From the NCBI RefSeq assembly GCF_004379255.2, contig NC_056033.1, positions 3,886,172 to 3,950,171 on the forward strand: a stretch of DNA of 64,000 nucleotides. The letters run 5' to 3'. The notes under the pieces were generated by a model. It was not told the origin of the DNA, made no database searches, and was given only the letters and a program-made list of their open reading frames with translations. The stretch is from Salvia splendens (lineage: Eukaryota > Streptophyta > Magnoliopsida > Lamiales > Lamiaceae). Shown piece after piece: positions 1 through 12,224 of this stretch (the stretch's first letter is position 1; each line of letters begins with the position of its first letter). The translations under genes and the position numbers were made by a program.

Positions 1-435
1 TTTTTTTCTATATTATTCAGTTAGTCTAATTCACTAAAAATTCATATAAAACTATATACTAGAGTACTAAAAAAGACTCACAATTGATTAACTTTATACA
101 CTCATATTCATTCAATTTCTTAAAAGTTAAAACCTATATGTGGATCCCAAATGTGATAATTAATCGCCAAAAGAGTGGAGTACTATATGATATAGATAAA
201 GAAATTCAATTGCTAAAATGTACTATAACTCATATAGTGATAAATACTACTAAGTGTTATGGATTATATTTTTAACATATAAAACAATATTTTTAGTATT
301 CGTTTATTCATTTATTCGGAGTTACAGAAAAAATAACAAATCATAGTAATTTGTCAAATGGAATACATCAATAATAACTTTAATTTGAAAAACAAAATAA
401 CTTTTTACATAAAAACTATACTATAATATAAAGCC

Positions 436-489
436 TGATGCTATAGTCTATGACGATATAATAATGATGCTATAGTCTATGACGATATA
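436..489. repeat. Short direct repeat, 25 bp x 2
   Basis: The same 25 bases occur at 436-460 and 465-489, a period of 29. Part of the motif (TGATGCTATAGTCTA) recurs alone at about 847, so this is a small local repeat family. Confidence 0.8.
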
Positions 490-1637
490 AAAGTGATTTC
501 TTACAAAAGAAAAGTAATAGGAGTAGTACTATTAAATATACTGAATCGAGTTTAATATTAAAAATCTAATCAAGAAAACCTGGCATTAAATTAGAGTAAC
601 CTACCAAACGATTTGATTTTGGCATGTAGAATTTTAACCAAATGCTGAAAATAAGAGTATATAAAATAAAGATAAATAGAAAAATAGTTTATTAGGACAA
701 CGTAGCATTTGGCTAGCAGGTAAGAAAATCCAAAAATACTCACATATCACAGAAACTAATTGGTATTATTTCATTTTGGTTCTTTCTTTCTTCGTTCCTC
801 TATCTTTTAATTTGAATTTTTCCACCACGTTTTATCCCTAGCTACTTGATGCTATAGTCTAACGGAAAGTCTCATAGACAAAGCTCTAATATTAATATTT
901 TTATAAAATTGTTATCTGTAATTCTAAAAAAATTACTAATTATTCCAAGTTTTATATAAAAAGTATTAATAAGACCTCAATTTAATTTTCTCACTTGCAA
1001 TAGTTTTTTGTAAAGATGATAGTTTCTCAGCCACCCCTTTGATAACTCGAACCTCCAACTATTTTAACAACTGAGTTGCTCTATATCGTTCACTTGCAAT
1101 ACTTATGTTCACACGCACCCCTAACAATTTTTCAGGAAAAAAAATGTAAAATTTGGCTGAAAAAAGGAGTTATTAATTAAGGATTCCAATGTCACACATA
1201 ATTTTATCAATACGATAATGTATATATCCCTTGTGATTTTTTTGACTATTGTACATAAGCAAAGGGTTTATATAGACAATCTTTTTCACGTTTACCTTTA
1301 ATTATATAAAAAAAATCAATAGTCTTCCTATAAAAATGAATACTAAAAATGAAATGATATTTTAAATATACGGGACGACAATCTTGTAGATATTGGAAAA
1401 ATATTGAAACAAAAATTCAACTTGGTAAATCTGTATGGCATATATGTTGAACGTGGATAATCAATTTCAGTAATGCGACTATATATCTATCATGTAATAA
1501 CTCATTTAATTTTACTATTTGATGAAGTGGTCCGACAAATTTAATCATTAGGACATTAGTAATATTCGAAGATATGTGACACAATAGTACTAGTAAAATT
1601 ACTTGTTCAATTACTAGGCTTATTTACACCAATTATA

Positions 1638-1735
1638 GGGTCGTACAAGGTGATATATGTCGCGACGTATATATAAAAATGCCGATCACACAAATTAAGG
1701 TTGTAAAAGGTGATATTTGTCACGACGTCTATTAA
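1638..1735. repeat. Two diverged ~64-bp tandem units
   Basis: GGTCGTACAAGGTGATAT and the following TGTCGCGACGT at 1638-1670 recur, diverged, as GGTTGTAAAAGGTGATAT and TGTCACGACGT at about 1700-1730. Confidence 0.6.
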
Positions 1736-1856
1736 ATAATCTCGAATTTTGTCATTAACATGTCCGTGCTTCAGTAACTTATTATTTTGTCGGATTTTAG
1801 GAAAGTAAACACTTCAGTAACGTGACCAATTCTTAGCTAGATCGTCGGGTGAAAAC

Positions 1857-2003
1857 TTCGATCAGTATATCGACACGTAAACGACAAAAAATCAAGATTC
1901 TTTTGCTTCAACCAATATATAGACACGTAAATGACAAAATTCAAGATTACGGTGCTTCGACCAGTATATAGACACGTAAACGACAACAATGAAGATTATT
2001 GTA
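1857..2003. repeat. ~49-bp tandem repeat, three units
   Basis: Three consecutive units begin near 1857, 1907 and 1956. Each carries a TATATAGACACGTAAACGACA-like core followed by an AAGATT box. Units differ at several positions. The ACACGT core is an ACGT-type bZIP/bHLH motif, but nothing else shows a regulatory role. Confidence 0.65.
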
Positions 2004-2426
2004 TACACGCCACGACAAATACTCCAATTAATTACATTGTTTTCTTGCAATAATGCACACAAGAAACCCTAATTTTGAAGACATTGAGACATATAGACAT
2101 ATAGTACATGGACATTTGTTCTAGTCAAGAAAAGATATAAACAACGAAGAAGTCAAAGTACAAGAATGAGAAATGTAGTAGGAGTAGTAAAAGATAGGAG
2201 TATTGCATATAACTAAACACAATCACACATAATTTAATCCTCCAACCTAATTTTTTTTTTTCATCGACACCAATAAAATAATACTCCTAGTATTAATGTA
2301 AGTTGTAACCGCTGTGTCTCACTCCCAAATTATGACCCTCTTCTTTCTCACCGATTTCTTGCAACAACACTCTACAAATTCAAAAATGAGTGTCGTTTGT
2401 GTTAAATTTCAACTACTTTTTCTCTC

Positions 2427-2433
2427 TATAAAA
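2427..2433 (+). promoter_or_regulatory. TATA box of DUF1639 gene A
   Basis: TATAAAA lies in a CT-rich context (TCTCTCTATAAAACCC) 74 bases before the ATG. A start site would fall near 2457 and give a 5' UTR of about 45 nt. Confidence 0.65.
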
Positions 2434-2500
2434 CCCTGCAACTCATACATTGCATCTTCACCGTCAATCAATCAAACTCCTCCTTCCATTTCACTCATCC

Positions 2501-4171
2501 ATGGCGTCTTCATCCTCTTCCCCTCATTCCTCTTCCTCCAAGTCCTCTCAGCCGCTGCACAATTTCGAGCTGCCGCCGCTTCTCAAATGGCACAGCAAGG
2601 ACGGCAAATCCGCCGGGACACCGAAACGCTACCGCACCATGAAAAGTCCGTCGCAGCACCACCATGCCGCCGCCGCTCCGCCGCCACCTCAGCCCGAGAC
2701 TCCGCTGCTCCATTTGGTGGCGGCGGCTGCTCTGTTTGAGGCTGATCTGATGCCCCCGCCGCCGCCCCGTGAGCCCGTTGTGGCGCTGGACGATGAGTTC
2801 GAGCGGATGTCGCTGAGAAACTACCATCAATCACCTGTGATCCCGTATCGTAGAAATCATCAGAAGAAATCCGCTTCTTCTTCTTCTTCCTCGAAGAACC
2901 GCCACTCCTCCAATAAAACATCAATCTCTCCTTCTCCGCTTAAGCAACCTGCATTTGCGGCTCCTCCGGCGCCTACGGTTAGGCTGCTAAACTACTTCGA
3001 TTCAGAAAATAGGGGAAGATCAACAAATGCAGCTGCTGTAGAAGCCGGTGCATATTCCTTTGGGAAATCCATTTCTCAAGAGGAGAGATCTGATACATAT
3101 TCCTTACAGAAATCCGAATTCGCTTCTTCTTCTGCTTGGAAGAAGTATGATTGGTTCAACAAATCATCTCCATCTGAAGATACAGACACATTTCAGAAAA
3201 GCCCTTTCTACAAGAAATTTGAATTCGTTTCCAAATCAAAACAGGACTATTTTCCTTCCGATTCAGAGTTTAATGTCAAAATCGAGGTAGCTGATGATGC
3301 ATCAAACCCTAAACAGCACCACTCCAACAAATCTGCTTATGATAACTCCAAAATTGAGAAACTCTCCATGGTAGTTGCAGAGGCTGCTGCTGCTGCTGAT
3401 GCACCAAACCCTACCCTCCACCATTTGAAGAAATCTGAACTTCCTTCGCAGGCCAATTCAAATGATAAGATGAAATCCAAGGTGGTAGAAGATTCTCATT
3501 TACCCCCAAAGAAGAAACCCTCATTTGCATTTGCTTCTCCAATCAACCCTAAAATCCCTTTGCTCAAACCCAAGCTCGAACAGCCTGATGCAGCAGAGAA
3601 GAAATCCAATCCGGCTGAATCTGATGCAGCGAAGATCAAAATCGAACCGAAAGAGGTCAAGGAAGAAGTGCAAAACCCTAAGAAGGATGCCGATCTGACC
3701 GGCAATGATGGAGAAGCAACCAGGGTGTGGAATCTGCGGCCGCGAATCCCCAAGGGCAAGGGCAAGGCCGTCACTCAGACGCAGACGAAGAGCGGCGGCG
3801 CATCTAAATCTGGAGTTGAGAAGATGGCGAAGCTGAGCATTTCGATTTCGCTGACCAAGGAGGAGATCGAGGAGGACATCTTCGCTCTCACCGGAGCAAA
3901 GCCGGCGCGCCGCCCCAAGAAGCGGCCCAGGAATGTGCAGAAGCAATTGGATGTGAGGAATTTTTACTTTAATTTTTTAACCTAATTATAGTATTTAATT
4001 TTTTTATTAACCTATGTTTAAATTAATTGCAGATTGTGTTTCCTGGATTATGGCTGATGTCTATCTCTAAAGACACGTACAAGGTGTCTGAAAAGGTATG
4101 TGATTAAATTAGTTTCAATTAATTGATTACATACTAATTAATGGCTGTGTTGAATTGAATTACAGAAGTAG
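2501..4171 (+). CDS. DUF1639 family protein A (three exons)
   Basis: Predicted exons are 2501-3952, 4033-4095 and 4166-4171, giving 506 aa. Both introns are GT-AG and phase 0. The start is the ATG in the context CATCCATGGCG; the second DUF1639 gene has the same MASS start. The N-terminus is Ser-rich and carries PLHNFELPPLLKW (residues about 18-30). The middle is disordered, rich in Lys, Ser and Pro. A WNLRPR motif lies near residue 410. The C-terminus is the DUF1639 signature: EIEEDIFALTGAKPARRPKK, NVQKQLD, then PGLW encoded by exon 2. The family is plant-specific with no assigned biochemical role; basic patches suggest a nuclear protein, which is inference. The tiny last exon (Lys-stop) is the least certain part. 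The family assignment is secure. Confidence 0.9.
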
Positions 4172-4892
4172 ATGGTGCGAGGAAGGAGATGATTATGCCA
4201 TTCAAAACTGGTGCTTGATTTAATTTTTGAAGGATTTTGATGGTGTAATTAATCTGCATGATGGGAGATGAAGAATTAATCCGTAGCTAATTAATTTCTG
4301 TATTTTCAAGTTCAATTAATCTCGGATTTCACCAATTAGATCCGAGTTGCTGTTTAATTTTAGTAGTGTCTTTGTGTTTTTCTTTTAAATGAATCAAATC
4401 TCAGCTCCATGGCTGATCTGATGTAATAGTTACGGATCTTCGTCTTTAATATAATTTTCATTTTAATTAATTACATTTCATATCTAAGTCATTTTAATTT
4501 GCTGAAATTTTCTAACTTGAATGAACATAAAATATGATTAAAAACTCATGAATTTTGATGTTGTCAATTCCCACGATTAGATATTCTCTCAAAAAAAAAG
4601 TGATGTGGTAAAATTAAACTGAAGTAATTAACACTAAATCTATCAAACGATATCATTTTTAAAATTAAGTACGTGAAGAGTTGGACAATAATAGAAAATC
4701 AAGCATAGTTTGCTAATATTGTTCTGGTAGTTGAATCCTGTCGGAGTATATTCTATAATTTACTTCTACATTCAATCCAAGAACATTGAACATGTAGTAA
4801 TGATCTTGATGTTTGTAATTTGTGTACTCGAGAATGAGGAATAGCTGCCATTTTTCTCCTATTTTCTGCGACAAATGTTCGACGCTATCCAG
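4172..4892. other. 3' UTR of gene A, then AT-rich spacer
   Basis: The 3' UTR probably ends near 4450, around TTCGTCTTTAATATAA. No strong polyadenylation signal stands out. The rest is AT-rich with nothing recognised. Confidence 0.4.
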
Positions 4893-5461
4893 CTACGTGG
4901 AATGACATCATTTCATGTAGCTAGATGACGTCGAACAATTTCACCCGATCGTGGAAATACATGCACTGTGCCAATCAACATGAAAATTATTATTAGCAGT
5001 TATGCGCCACTTCCACTTGCGAGAGGGTTTGTGTGTGCATGTGCAACATTATGGAGAACAAATTGATTCAGGGGCAGGTCGATACGATATACCTTACAAA
5101 TCTGTCAAAGTGTAAATCTTACCGAAGATACCGATATGAGTAACATATCATAGCTTTATCTTACCGATTTTTTTGTTATGTTGAATTTTCGATATACCAA
5201 TTTTCAATAATATTACCATTATCGTAACGATTTTTCAATATGCCATACCAAAATTTTGCATACGGTACTTTTACAATATACTGGTATTTAGTTTGTCGTA
5301 CCGACATCCGATATACTATAACTTTTACAATATACCGAAATTTGTTTGGCCACGTGGAATGCCGCAATAGTTTCACCCGATCGCGGAAATACATGCACTA
5401 GGCCAATCAACATGAAAATTATTATTATTAGTTATGCATCACCTCCGCTTATACCAATGAG

Positions 5462-7109
5462 CAGGGGCGGAGGGAGGGTGGGGCCAGGGGGGCCCATGGT
5501 CCCCCCACTAATTCTTAAAAAACTTAGGGGTATTTTAGTAATTTCACAATAATTATAATTTATAATAAATATAATATTAGAGATAGGTTTCAACAAAATA
5601 TATATGAATCGTGCCTCTTAATTTAGCGTATTCATTCTGCCATTCCAATCCAAGTCTGAATTTAGCGTATTCATTCTGCCGTTCCAAGTCTGAAATCTGG
5701 TAAACTAGAACTAGGTATATTCAAAACTCAAATATAATTCAATTAATTTTTCTACATAGGTTGTTTTTTTGTTTGGCTGCAATAATAATTCAAAGGGGGA
5801 GAAAGAAGATAGCTTATGTAATTCAATGGCTACGGACTACGGTGGTTCTGTAGTTGAAATTTTATAACTCCAATTCTTTATTTGATGTGTGTGTTAATAG
5901 TTTTGCATACAGAAAATATCAAATATTTTGAACTTAATCAGTGTTGACTATTTTTGTAGGTATATGGATCGTTATTTCAAGAAACTTTCTTCCGTTGATT
6001 CTTCATCAGTTGAACCTTCACTTCTTCAACCTCAAGAATTATCGAATGAAGATAAAAGTAAGGTTGATTTAGAGAATCTTCCAAGTGATCCAGGAGAACG
6101 ACCTGATATAATGAGTTATCCACCAAATTTAATAGAACAAGTTCGCAGAGCTTACTTACTTAAAGGTCCGTGTCAACCACGTAATCATGATTTTCGTCCT
6201 ACAGTAGATGGAAATCGAAAACGTAAATTTGTCTCACATTGGTTTGATGAATTTAAGGATTGGTTGGAATATAGTGTTACAAAGGAAGCAGCTTTTTGTT
6301 TATATTGCTATCTTTTTTCAAGACTCCACGGAAATGGACAAGATGCTTTTGTATCAGGGGGATTTACGGTCTGGCGCAAGAAAGAAAGATTAAGAGATCA
6401 TGTTGGAAACCATAAAAGTGCTCATAACAGGTGCAGATTAGCATGTGAGGATTTGATGAATCAAGCCCAACACATTGAGGTCTCTTTGGCAAAACAGTCA
6501 ACATAGTCTAAGCTTGACTACCGCCTGCGATTAAATGCAACAATTATTTCTCTTCGTTATCTTATAATGCATTTGATTTGGAGAAGCTGCTTCGTCTTGC
6601 ACGGTATTATCCTTCTGAATTTTCCGAAGTTGCTTTGTCCGAGCTTAAAAGTCAACTTGAGAACTTTATTTTCGATGTGCGCATAGATGAAAAGTTTTCA
6701 CAAATATCAGGAATCAGTGGTCTTGCTCAAAAGATGGTTTCTACAAGGAAACATGAAGTTTTCCCAATGGTTTATTCATTAGTTAAGTTGTCATTGATCT
6801 TACCAGTTGCCACTGCATCAGTAGAAAGAGCCTTTTCAGCAATGAAGATCATCAAGACTTCTCTACGTAATAGCATGAGAGACCAACTATTGAATGATTG
6901 CTTAGTTCCTTACATCGAAAAGGATGTGTTTGTTAAAGTTACCAATGAAACTATTATGCAATGGTTTCAGAAGATGAAGAATAGAAGACAAATGTTATGA
7001 TGTGATTGCATTTGACTTTTACATTTTGAACCTTATAATTTAATTTATGTAATTTTTTTTGAAGTTTAATTTTGGACCCCCCATTATGAAATCTCTGGCT
7101 CCGCCACTG
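5462..7109 (+). mobile_element. Internally deleted hAT DNA transposon
   Basis: Ends are CAGGGGCGGAG at the left and CTCCGCCACTG at the right, imperfect terminal inverted repeats of the plant hAT type. They are flanked by 8-bp target duplications CCAATGAG (5454-5461) and CCAGTGAG (7110-7117), which differ at one base. The 1.65-kb element keeps the start and end of a transposase gene but lacks the middle with the catalytic DDE core. It cannot move by itself; a full-length relative could act on its ends. Confidence 0.88.
5964..7000 (+). pseudogene. hAT transposase remnant (TTF zinc finger and dimerisation ends)
   Basis: The first frame, 5964-6506, starts MDRYFKK and holds a TTF-type zinc-finger region of ZMYM1-like plant hAT proteins (GPCQPRNHDF, KRKFVSHWF, CLYCYLFS). 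It ends at an in-frame TAG after AKQST; homologous sequence (SKLDYRLRLNA) continues directly after that stop. The second frame, about 6578-7000, has the C-terminal hAT dimerisation domain (LILPVATASVERAFSAMKII, SMRDQLLNDCLVPYIE). A deletion joins them near 6540 and removes most of the protein, including the catalytic part. A possible splice acceptor (TTTTTGTAG) ends at 5959. The ATG at 5964 is preferred because family members start at this motif. Confidence 0.88.
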
Positions 7110-7440
7110 CCAGTGAGTGTCTGTGTGTACATGTGCAACATTATGGAGCACAAATGGAGTTAGGGGTGGGTCAATACAGTATACCTTCAAACTTGCCATG
7201 CCGTATACTTTATCGAAGATGCCAATATAAGTAACTATCATAGCTTTATCTTATAGATTTTTTTCGTTATATTGAATTTTCGGTATGCCAATTTTCAATA
7301 ATACATTATCATACAACATACCAGATTTTCAATAGCTTTATCTTATTGATTTTTTTGTTAGGAGTACAATTTTTTTAGTATGCCATACAAAATTGGGTAT
7401 ACCGTACTTTTACAATATACCGGCATTTAGTTTATCAAAT

Positions 7441-10400
7441 TTTAGTATGACACACCAAAATGATGTTAAACCAAAATTTTGATATTTTCAATGTTATTTT
7501 GATTTGATAAGTGCAGTATACCCGTATTTGGGTATATTTTAATAATTTAATATGACATATATAAATTCGATACATTTAATTGTCATTTCAACTTTAATTT
7601 GTCACATTATTTTCAATTTGAGGACAATCCTAAATAGTAATCCAAAAATTCTCGATTTTAGTTCATGCAATTAATGACCGGTGCCTCGGTGGTAATAGAC
7701 TTCGCCAAAAATCGCGATTTTAGCAAACCATAATCCAATTGTTAAGAATTCTTTAACACCTAAACAACTTCGAATTCTATTCAGTAAAGAAAATATAAAA
7801 ACTACAATAAAAATAATTAATGACGTTGTGATTTTAATTCGAAAGATAAAATAATTAATATACTTATAAAATAATGACGCTTGCTCGAAAATGACATAAT
7901 TTCAGAACTATTTGTTTTAATGCTTTTGAGTATACGATAGATTATTTGCTGTGTATGTAGTTGAAGTCATAAATTACTCACGACGTTCACTTTTGCACCT
8001 AAAACTACGTCATGTACATGATTTCTGTAAGAATTGTGTACATTGTAGTATATTTGTATACACTGTATATATCCATTTTTTCAATTTATAGTCCGAATTT
8101 ACTATTATTTTGAACTAGTATGGAGGCAGAAGGACCTAAGTCTCTTCTAATTTTTTTAATTTTTAATTTTATACTATAAATTATGAAAAATAGCCTTTAT
8201 CAATATCTAAAAAACAATAGAAATATTTAATTCATACCAACATTTTTATTCGTTTACAGCTGTTAACTATGGTATTCAAAACTCTAAATTTGAAATTTTT
8301 ATTACGTAGGACAAAACTCTCAAAAGTTTTTATTTAATGTCACAATATTCAAACCCTCAAAACTGAAAGTCTACGGAATGGACAAACTTGTTGACACAAT
8401 AAGAAAAAGGTAGACTGCTTTTATTTATTACTATTATCATCTATATATCTGTAAAAAGGTGCTTTTTCTTTGGTTGAATTTTTAAAAAGCCATTTTCTAC
8501 ATTTCAAATTATCAAGAAAAATTAATTTAATCAATATAGCCTACATATCGAAAAATCTTTTGTAATTAGCAAATATGTATAGTATTGTAATTCATGACCA
8601 GCTATAGGATTTACGTGTACATCTATAACAAAGATAATTGTACAATTAATAATTACAATATTTATATAATGAAGAGACCGATATATATAGAATATGAAAT
8701 TGTTAATTATCACAACATAAACTTTCTCTAATCTTAATAATACTAGTTGTTATTTTGGCAAAAAATCATAAATGTAGTTGGTTATGCCAAATACCCAAAA
8801 CTTATCTACAGCACACCGAATGGCATTTCTCTTCGTATTTTTCCTTCATCTTTTCTGTCATCTTAATACAACATTTCCCGCGAGTACATCTCAAATACAA
8901 ACGGCATTTATGAGTAATTTCATATATTTTTTGTAAGCTAAAATCATATAGTACTTTCCTAGTCTGCAATTAACACCATCTTTTTTCTATTTTAAATCAT
9001 TCATAAAAATAATTATCTTTGATAAATTCTATAATCTAATTAATTGAATCTCATTATTCATTAGCATAATTCAATAAACTTTTCTCACTATCCATCTTTC
9101 ACGCCTTACTAAATTTGCAGAAGGATAGTGAGAAAGATAGTCAAATTATGTCAATGAATTTACTTAATAAATATAGAAACTAATAAAAATAGAAGATTAC
9201 TAATTTTTTTGAACAATTCAAAACAATGTAAGTATTAGCTGTGCACGGATATAGTATCACACATTTCACTTTCGAAAATTATTCCATAACAATTTTAAAA
9301 ATTATAAATTTTAAATTGAAACCAACAAATTTATGAAAAAAAAATATTATTTTAATTAAATATTGTATAATTATATCCAAATAAACTAAAAATCATGTGA
9401 AAATTTATGTACAATTTAAAAGTTTAGTTATTGTTTAATGATTATATATTATTAATATGAAAGTATTGATTATTATTCTTAGAGTATAAAGAAAAGAGAG
9501 AAACTGTAGTTTCAGTTGCATATAAATAATGATTCTTTTAAATGAAATATATGGCATCTTTTGTAGGATAGATAAATTAAAAAGTAAAATGCTGCATCTT
9601 TTTAAGGATGAGTAGAGTAGTTTATAGAAACTAGCTCTAAACCGGTTGGGGTCGAGTACGATTGTTTTTGATAAAATAAAGTCCCAAATTTGAGTATTAC
9701 CAATTCTATATAAATCAATTTCTTGGTGGATCCGCCTACCAAATAGAAGAATTTAAATTAAAAATCACATGATCAACTAATTAAACTTCAGTCAGTTATT
9801 TATCTATATAGTTTAACATTATATCTTGCCTGTTAATTCAAAAGCATAATAATGTATAGCAAATCAGTGTCTTTTAAGCCCAATCGAGTAAAAAAAATAG
9901 TTGTTCCGATATATGATAAGGTCGATAAAAATTGTAGAAAAAAGAAGAATAGCACTCCTAATGATTTTTGTACGAGATTCAGTGCATGTTCCAAGTTTTT
10001 TTTTATATATTCTATTTTTATTTTTTCCTTGATTTTAATCTTATTATGCTTTTGTTGAATTTTGTAGTTATTTTCAAGATTTTATTGGACTAAATTATGG
10101 TATAAAATGATTATTAGTTGAGAAATTCAAAGTTATAGTATAATTTATTAAACTTCATTAATCAATTTAAAATGCCTCTCACCGACTATGATTGTATACC
10201 AATAGTAAGAGGCAGGATGAGGCAGGATTTCATACCTATAATTTTAGGATAAATAAACAATAAAAAGTACTATTGGTAAACTCACTTTCACTTGTATATA
10301 CATTAGTCACACTGTTAATGTGGCAATACTATGTGTAGTCAAATATTAATTAATTACATGCTAGTTAAAGAGGCTTTAGTGACAAAAACGTTGTTTAGAA

Positions 10401-11857
10401 ATACAATTGCCAGTTGCCACCGATGCAAAGATCCATTAAAGTAATTTGCCATAGTAATAAAACGAAAAAAAAATAAGTAAAATAATAATTCAGCTGATAT
10501 GGTTTCTTTAAAATTGATGTAAAATATCACAAACTTTACATTCTATTTCTATTTGTTATTTTATATGGCAGATCAATCATCATATCCGACTAACTTACGT
10601 AACTTTTTTTTATCCTACTTGGTATTATTAAATCAACGTGATTTTCTATATATGAATTTTTATCCTATTTGCACGTACTTAAAATGTAGTGTAGAATATC
10701 ATAAATATTTTTTGATTCCCCACATTGAATACGTTTTTCTGTAAAATTTATGATATTTTAAATGAATTTTAAAGTTTGTGGAATATACCAAAATTTGATC
10801 AAATTTCATGATTTTGTCCCTAATACATTTGAATAAGTTTGTCTATAATTCCAAAATATAAGAAAATTATGGATAATATATATTGTATTCTCAGAGACGC
10901 ATCAAACATTCTAATAAACGTACGAAAAACTATGAATATTTAAAACTTAAAAATCATATTCAATGCTTTCATATATAATCATCAAATGAAAACTAAAATT
11001 TAAAATGATAAAACAGAAAGAAAGAAAGAAAAACTTTCAAATAAAAAAAACAAAGGGGAGGAAAGAAAGAAAGAAGAAAATTGAAAAACATAAATTGGCC
11101 TGACAAAATATAAATTAATTGGGATTAAATTTGTAAAAAACTAATTTAAATGTTTATTTCAAAACCAACTAGTAGTATATTTTAAATAAGAATAACGTTT
11201 TATCTTAAATCTAATTTTCATAAATCAAATTAAACCCTTTGTCGTGGTTTTTATTTTGATATATGTATTCAACATTTGATCACTACTTCGTCTTTTTTCA
11301 AATAGAGAAAAAAGAAAGAAATATAAAAAAAGTGAAAATGAACATTTTCTTGTTACACTCACGGAAGGGATCTTAAGAGATTGTGCATATTTGTTCAATA
11401 GTAAATATTATAAATTTATGTTTTAAACTTTTAACACACATCAAGTATAACTATGTAAAATGCAAATTTAATTAAAACATGTTAAATCCTTAAATCATAT
11501 ATCAAAATATCAAAAATATATGCACACTATTACGTTAATTTATGACTGCCCAAAATAAAAATAATACTGCAAAACGAATTAATTGGACCTTGCTATATCT
11601 TTTTGCAATATTTCCAATTATATTATCAATGAATTACATGAAATTTAAACAACTACCAAATCTTTCTTTCTCAAGTGTATATTCAAAATTATTGCAATGC
11701 CTCTCACCATTGGCATCGGGTAGGGTCACTTGGGTCCACCCTGCTTATCAGATTGCAATTTTAATTTAAATATATGCTGCATTATAAAATATAGTATATT
11801 TAAATTATTTTAATAGGATCAACATTAGTTTCAGTAGAGTGAGAACCTCCCAAAATC

Positions 11858-11860
<3 letters not shown>
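7441..11860. other. Long AT-rich intergenic region, no gene seen
   Basis: Short frames here have skewed composition and no recognisable motif. Visible structure is limited to a ~85-nt foldback at 9066-9150 and weak inverted repeats around 10500-10800, where CACAAACTTTACATTC faces a diverged GAATTTTAAAGTTTGTG; the latter may be a decayed MITE. A purine-rich GAAAGAAAGAAAG stretch lies at about 11015-11075. Confidence 0.55.
9066..9150. repeat. Short foldback sequence
   Basis: CATAATTCAATAAAC..TTTTCTCACTATCC at the left pairs with GGATAGTGAGAAAG..CAAATTATG at the right across a ~28-nt loop. It could be a tiny MITE or a chance hairpin. No known plant microRNA sequence was recognised in the arms. 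Confidence 0.5.

Positions 11861-11914
<54 letters not shown>
11861..11914. repeat. Compound (TA)n(GT)n microsatellite
   Basis: A GTGTG run leads into about 16 TA units and then about 8 GT units. It lies some 310 bp upstream of the second DUF1639 ATG, in its proximal promoter. Its length is likely to vary among individuals. Confidence 0.9.
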
Positions 11915-11915
<1 letters not shown>

Positions 11916-12224
11916 CTGTAACCGTCTCTCATCCACCTCACTTCCTTCGCAAACTCCATTCTCACTTCTCTCTCTAACACCACAAATCCCCTTTCTTCAA
12001 TCAATTCTCTACTGAATTTCTCTCGTTAAGCAGCTGCGCAATTCATCACATTGCACCGTCTCAGTTCATTCCGGAGGTGAAACTGATCACGCAGGTTGAC
12101 TTAGGGTTTTTAACATTTTGATTGCTTCTCTATGTGAATGAGTGCAAATTAGTAATCGAATTTTCGAGTTTCTGTGTAGAATTTTGAAGATCATTTTGTG
12201 AGAAGATTATCTGCCTATCAATCC

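Larger units (their letters stand above)
1..2300. other. AT-rich intergenic sequence, no gene seen
   Basis: No open frame here resembles a known protein and no RNA gene was recognised. The stretch is AT-rich with homopolymer runs. It holds three small tandem repeats, listed separately (436-489, 1638-1735 and 1857-2003). Its last part is the upstream region of the first DUF1639 gene. Confidence 0.6.
4893..7440. repeat. Duplicated ~450-bp segment, second copy split by a hAT element
   Basis: The block at about 4893-5330 (CTACGTGGAATG, CACCCGATCG.GGAAATACATGCACT, CAACATGAAAATTATTATTA, ATGTGCAACATTATGGAG, then a run of ACCGATAT/TACCGAA-like words) recurs at about 5345-5461 and continues at 7110-7440. 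The gap in the second copy is exactly the hAT element at 5462-7109. The first copy therefore shows the uninterrupted site. The segment codes for nothing recognisable. Confidence 0.75.

Noticed and set aside
2510..2924. Two minus-strand frames over the start of DUF1639 gene A
   Set aside because: They are opposite-strand shadows of a GC-rich exon that itself has a recognised family signature and splice sites.
9852..10058. 68-aa plus-strand frame with a hydrophobic end
   Set aside because: Low-complexity Lys and Ile/Leu content typical of AT-rich DNA; no promoter, splice or family evidence.
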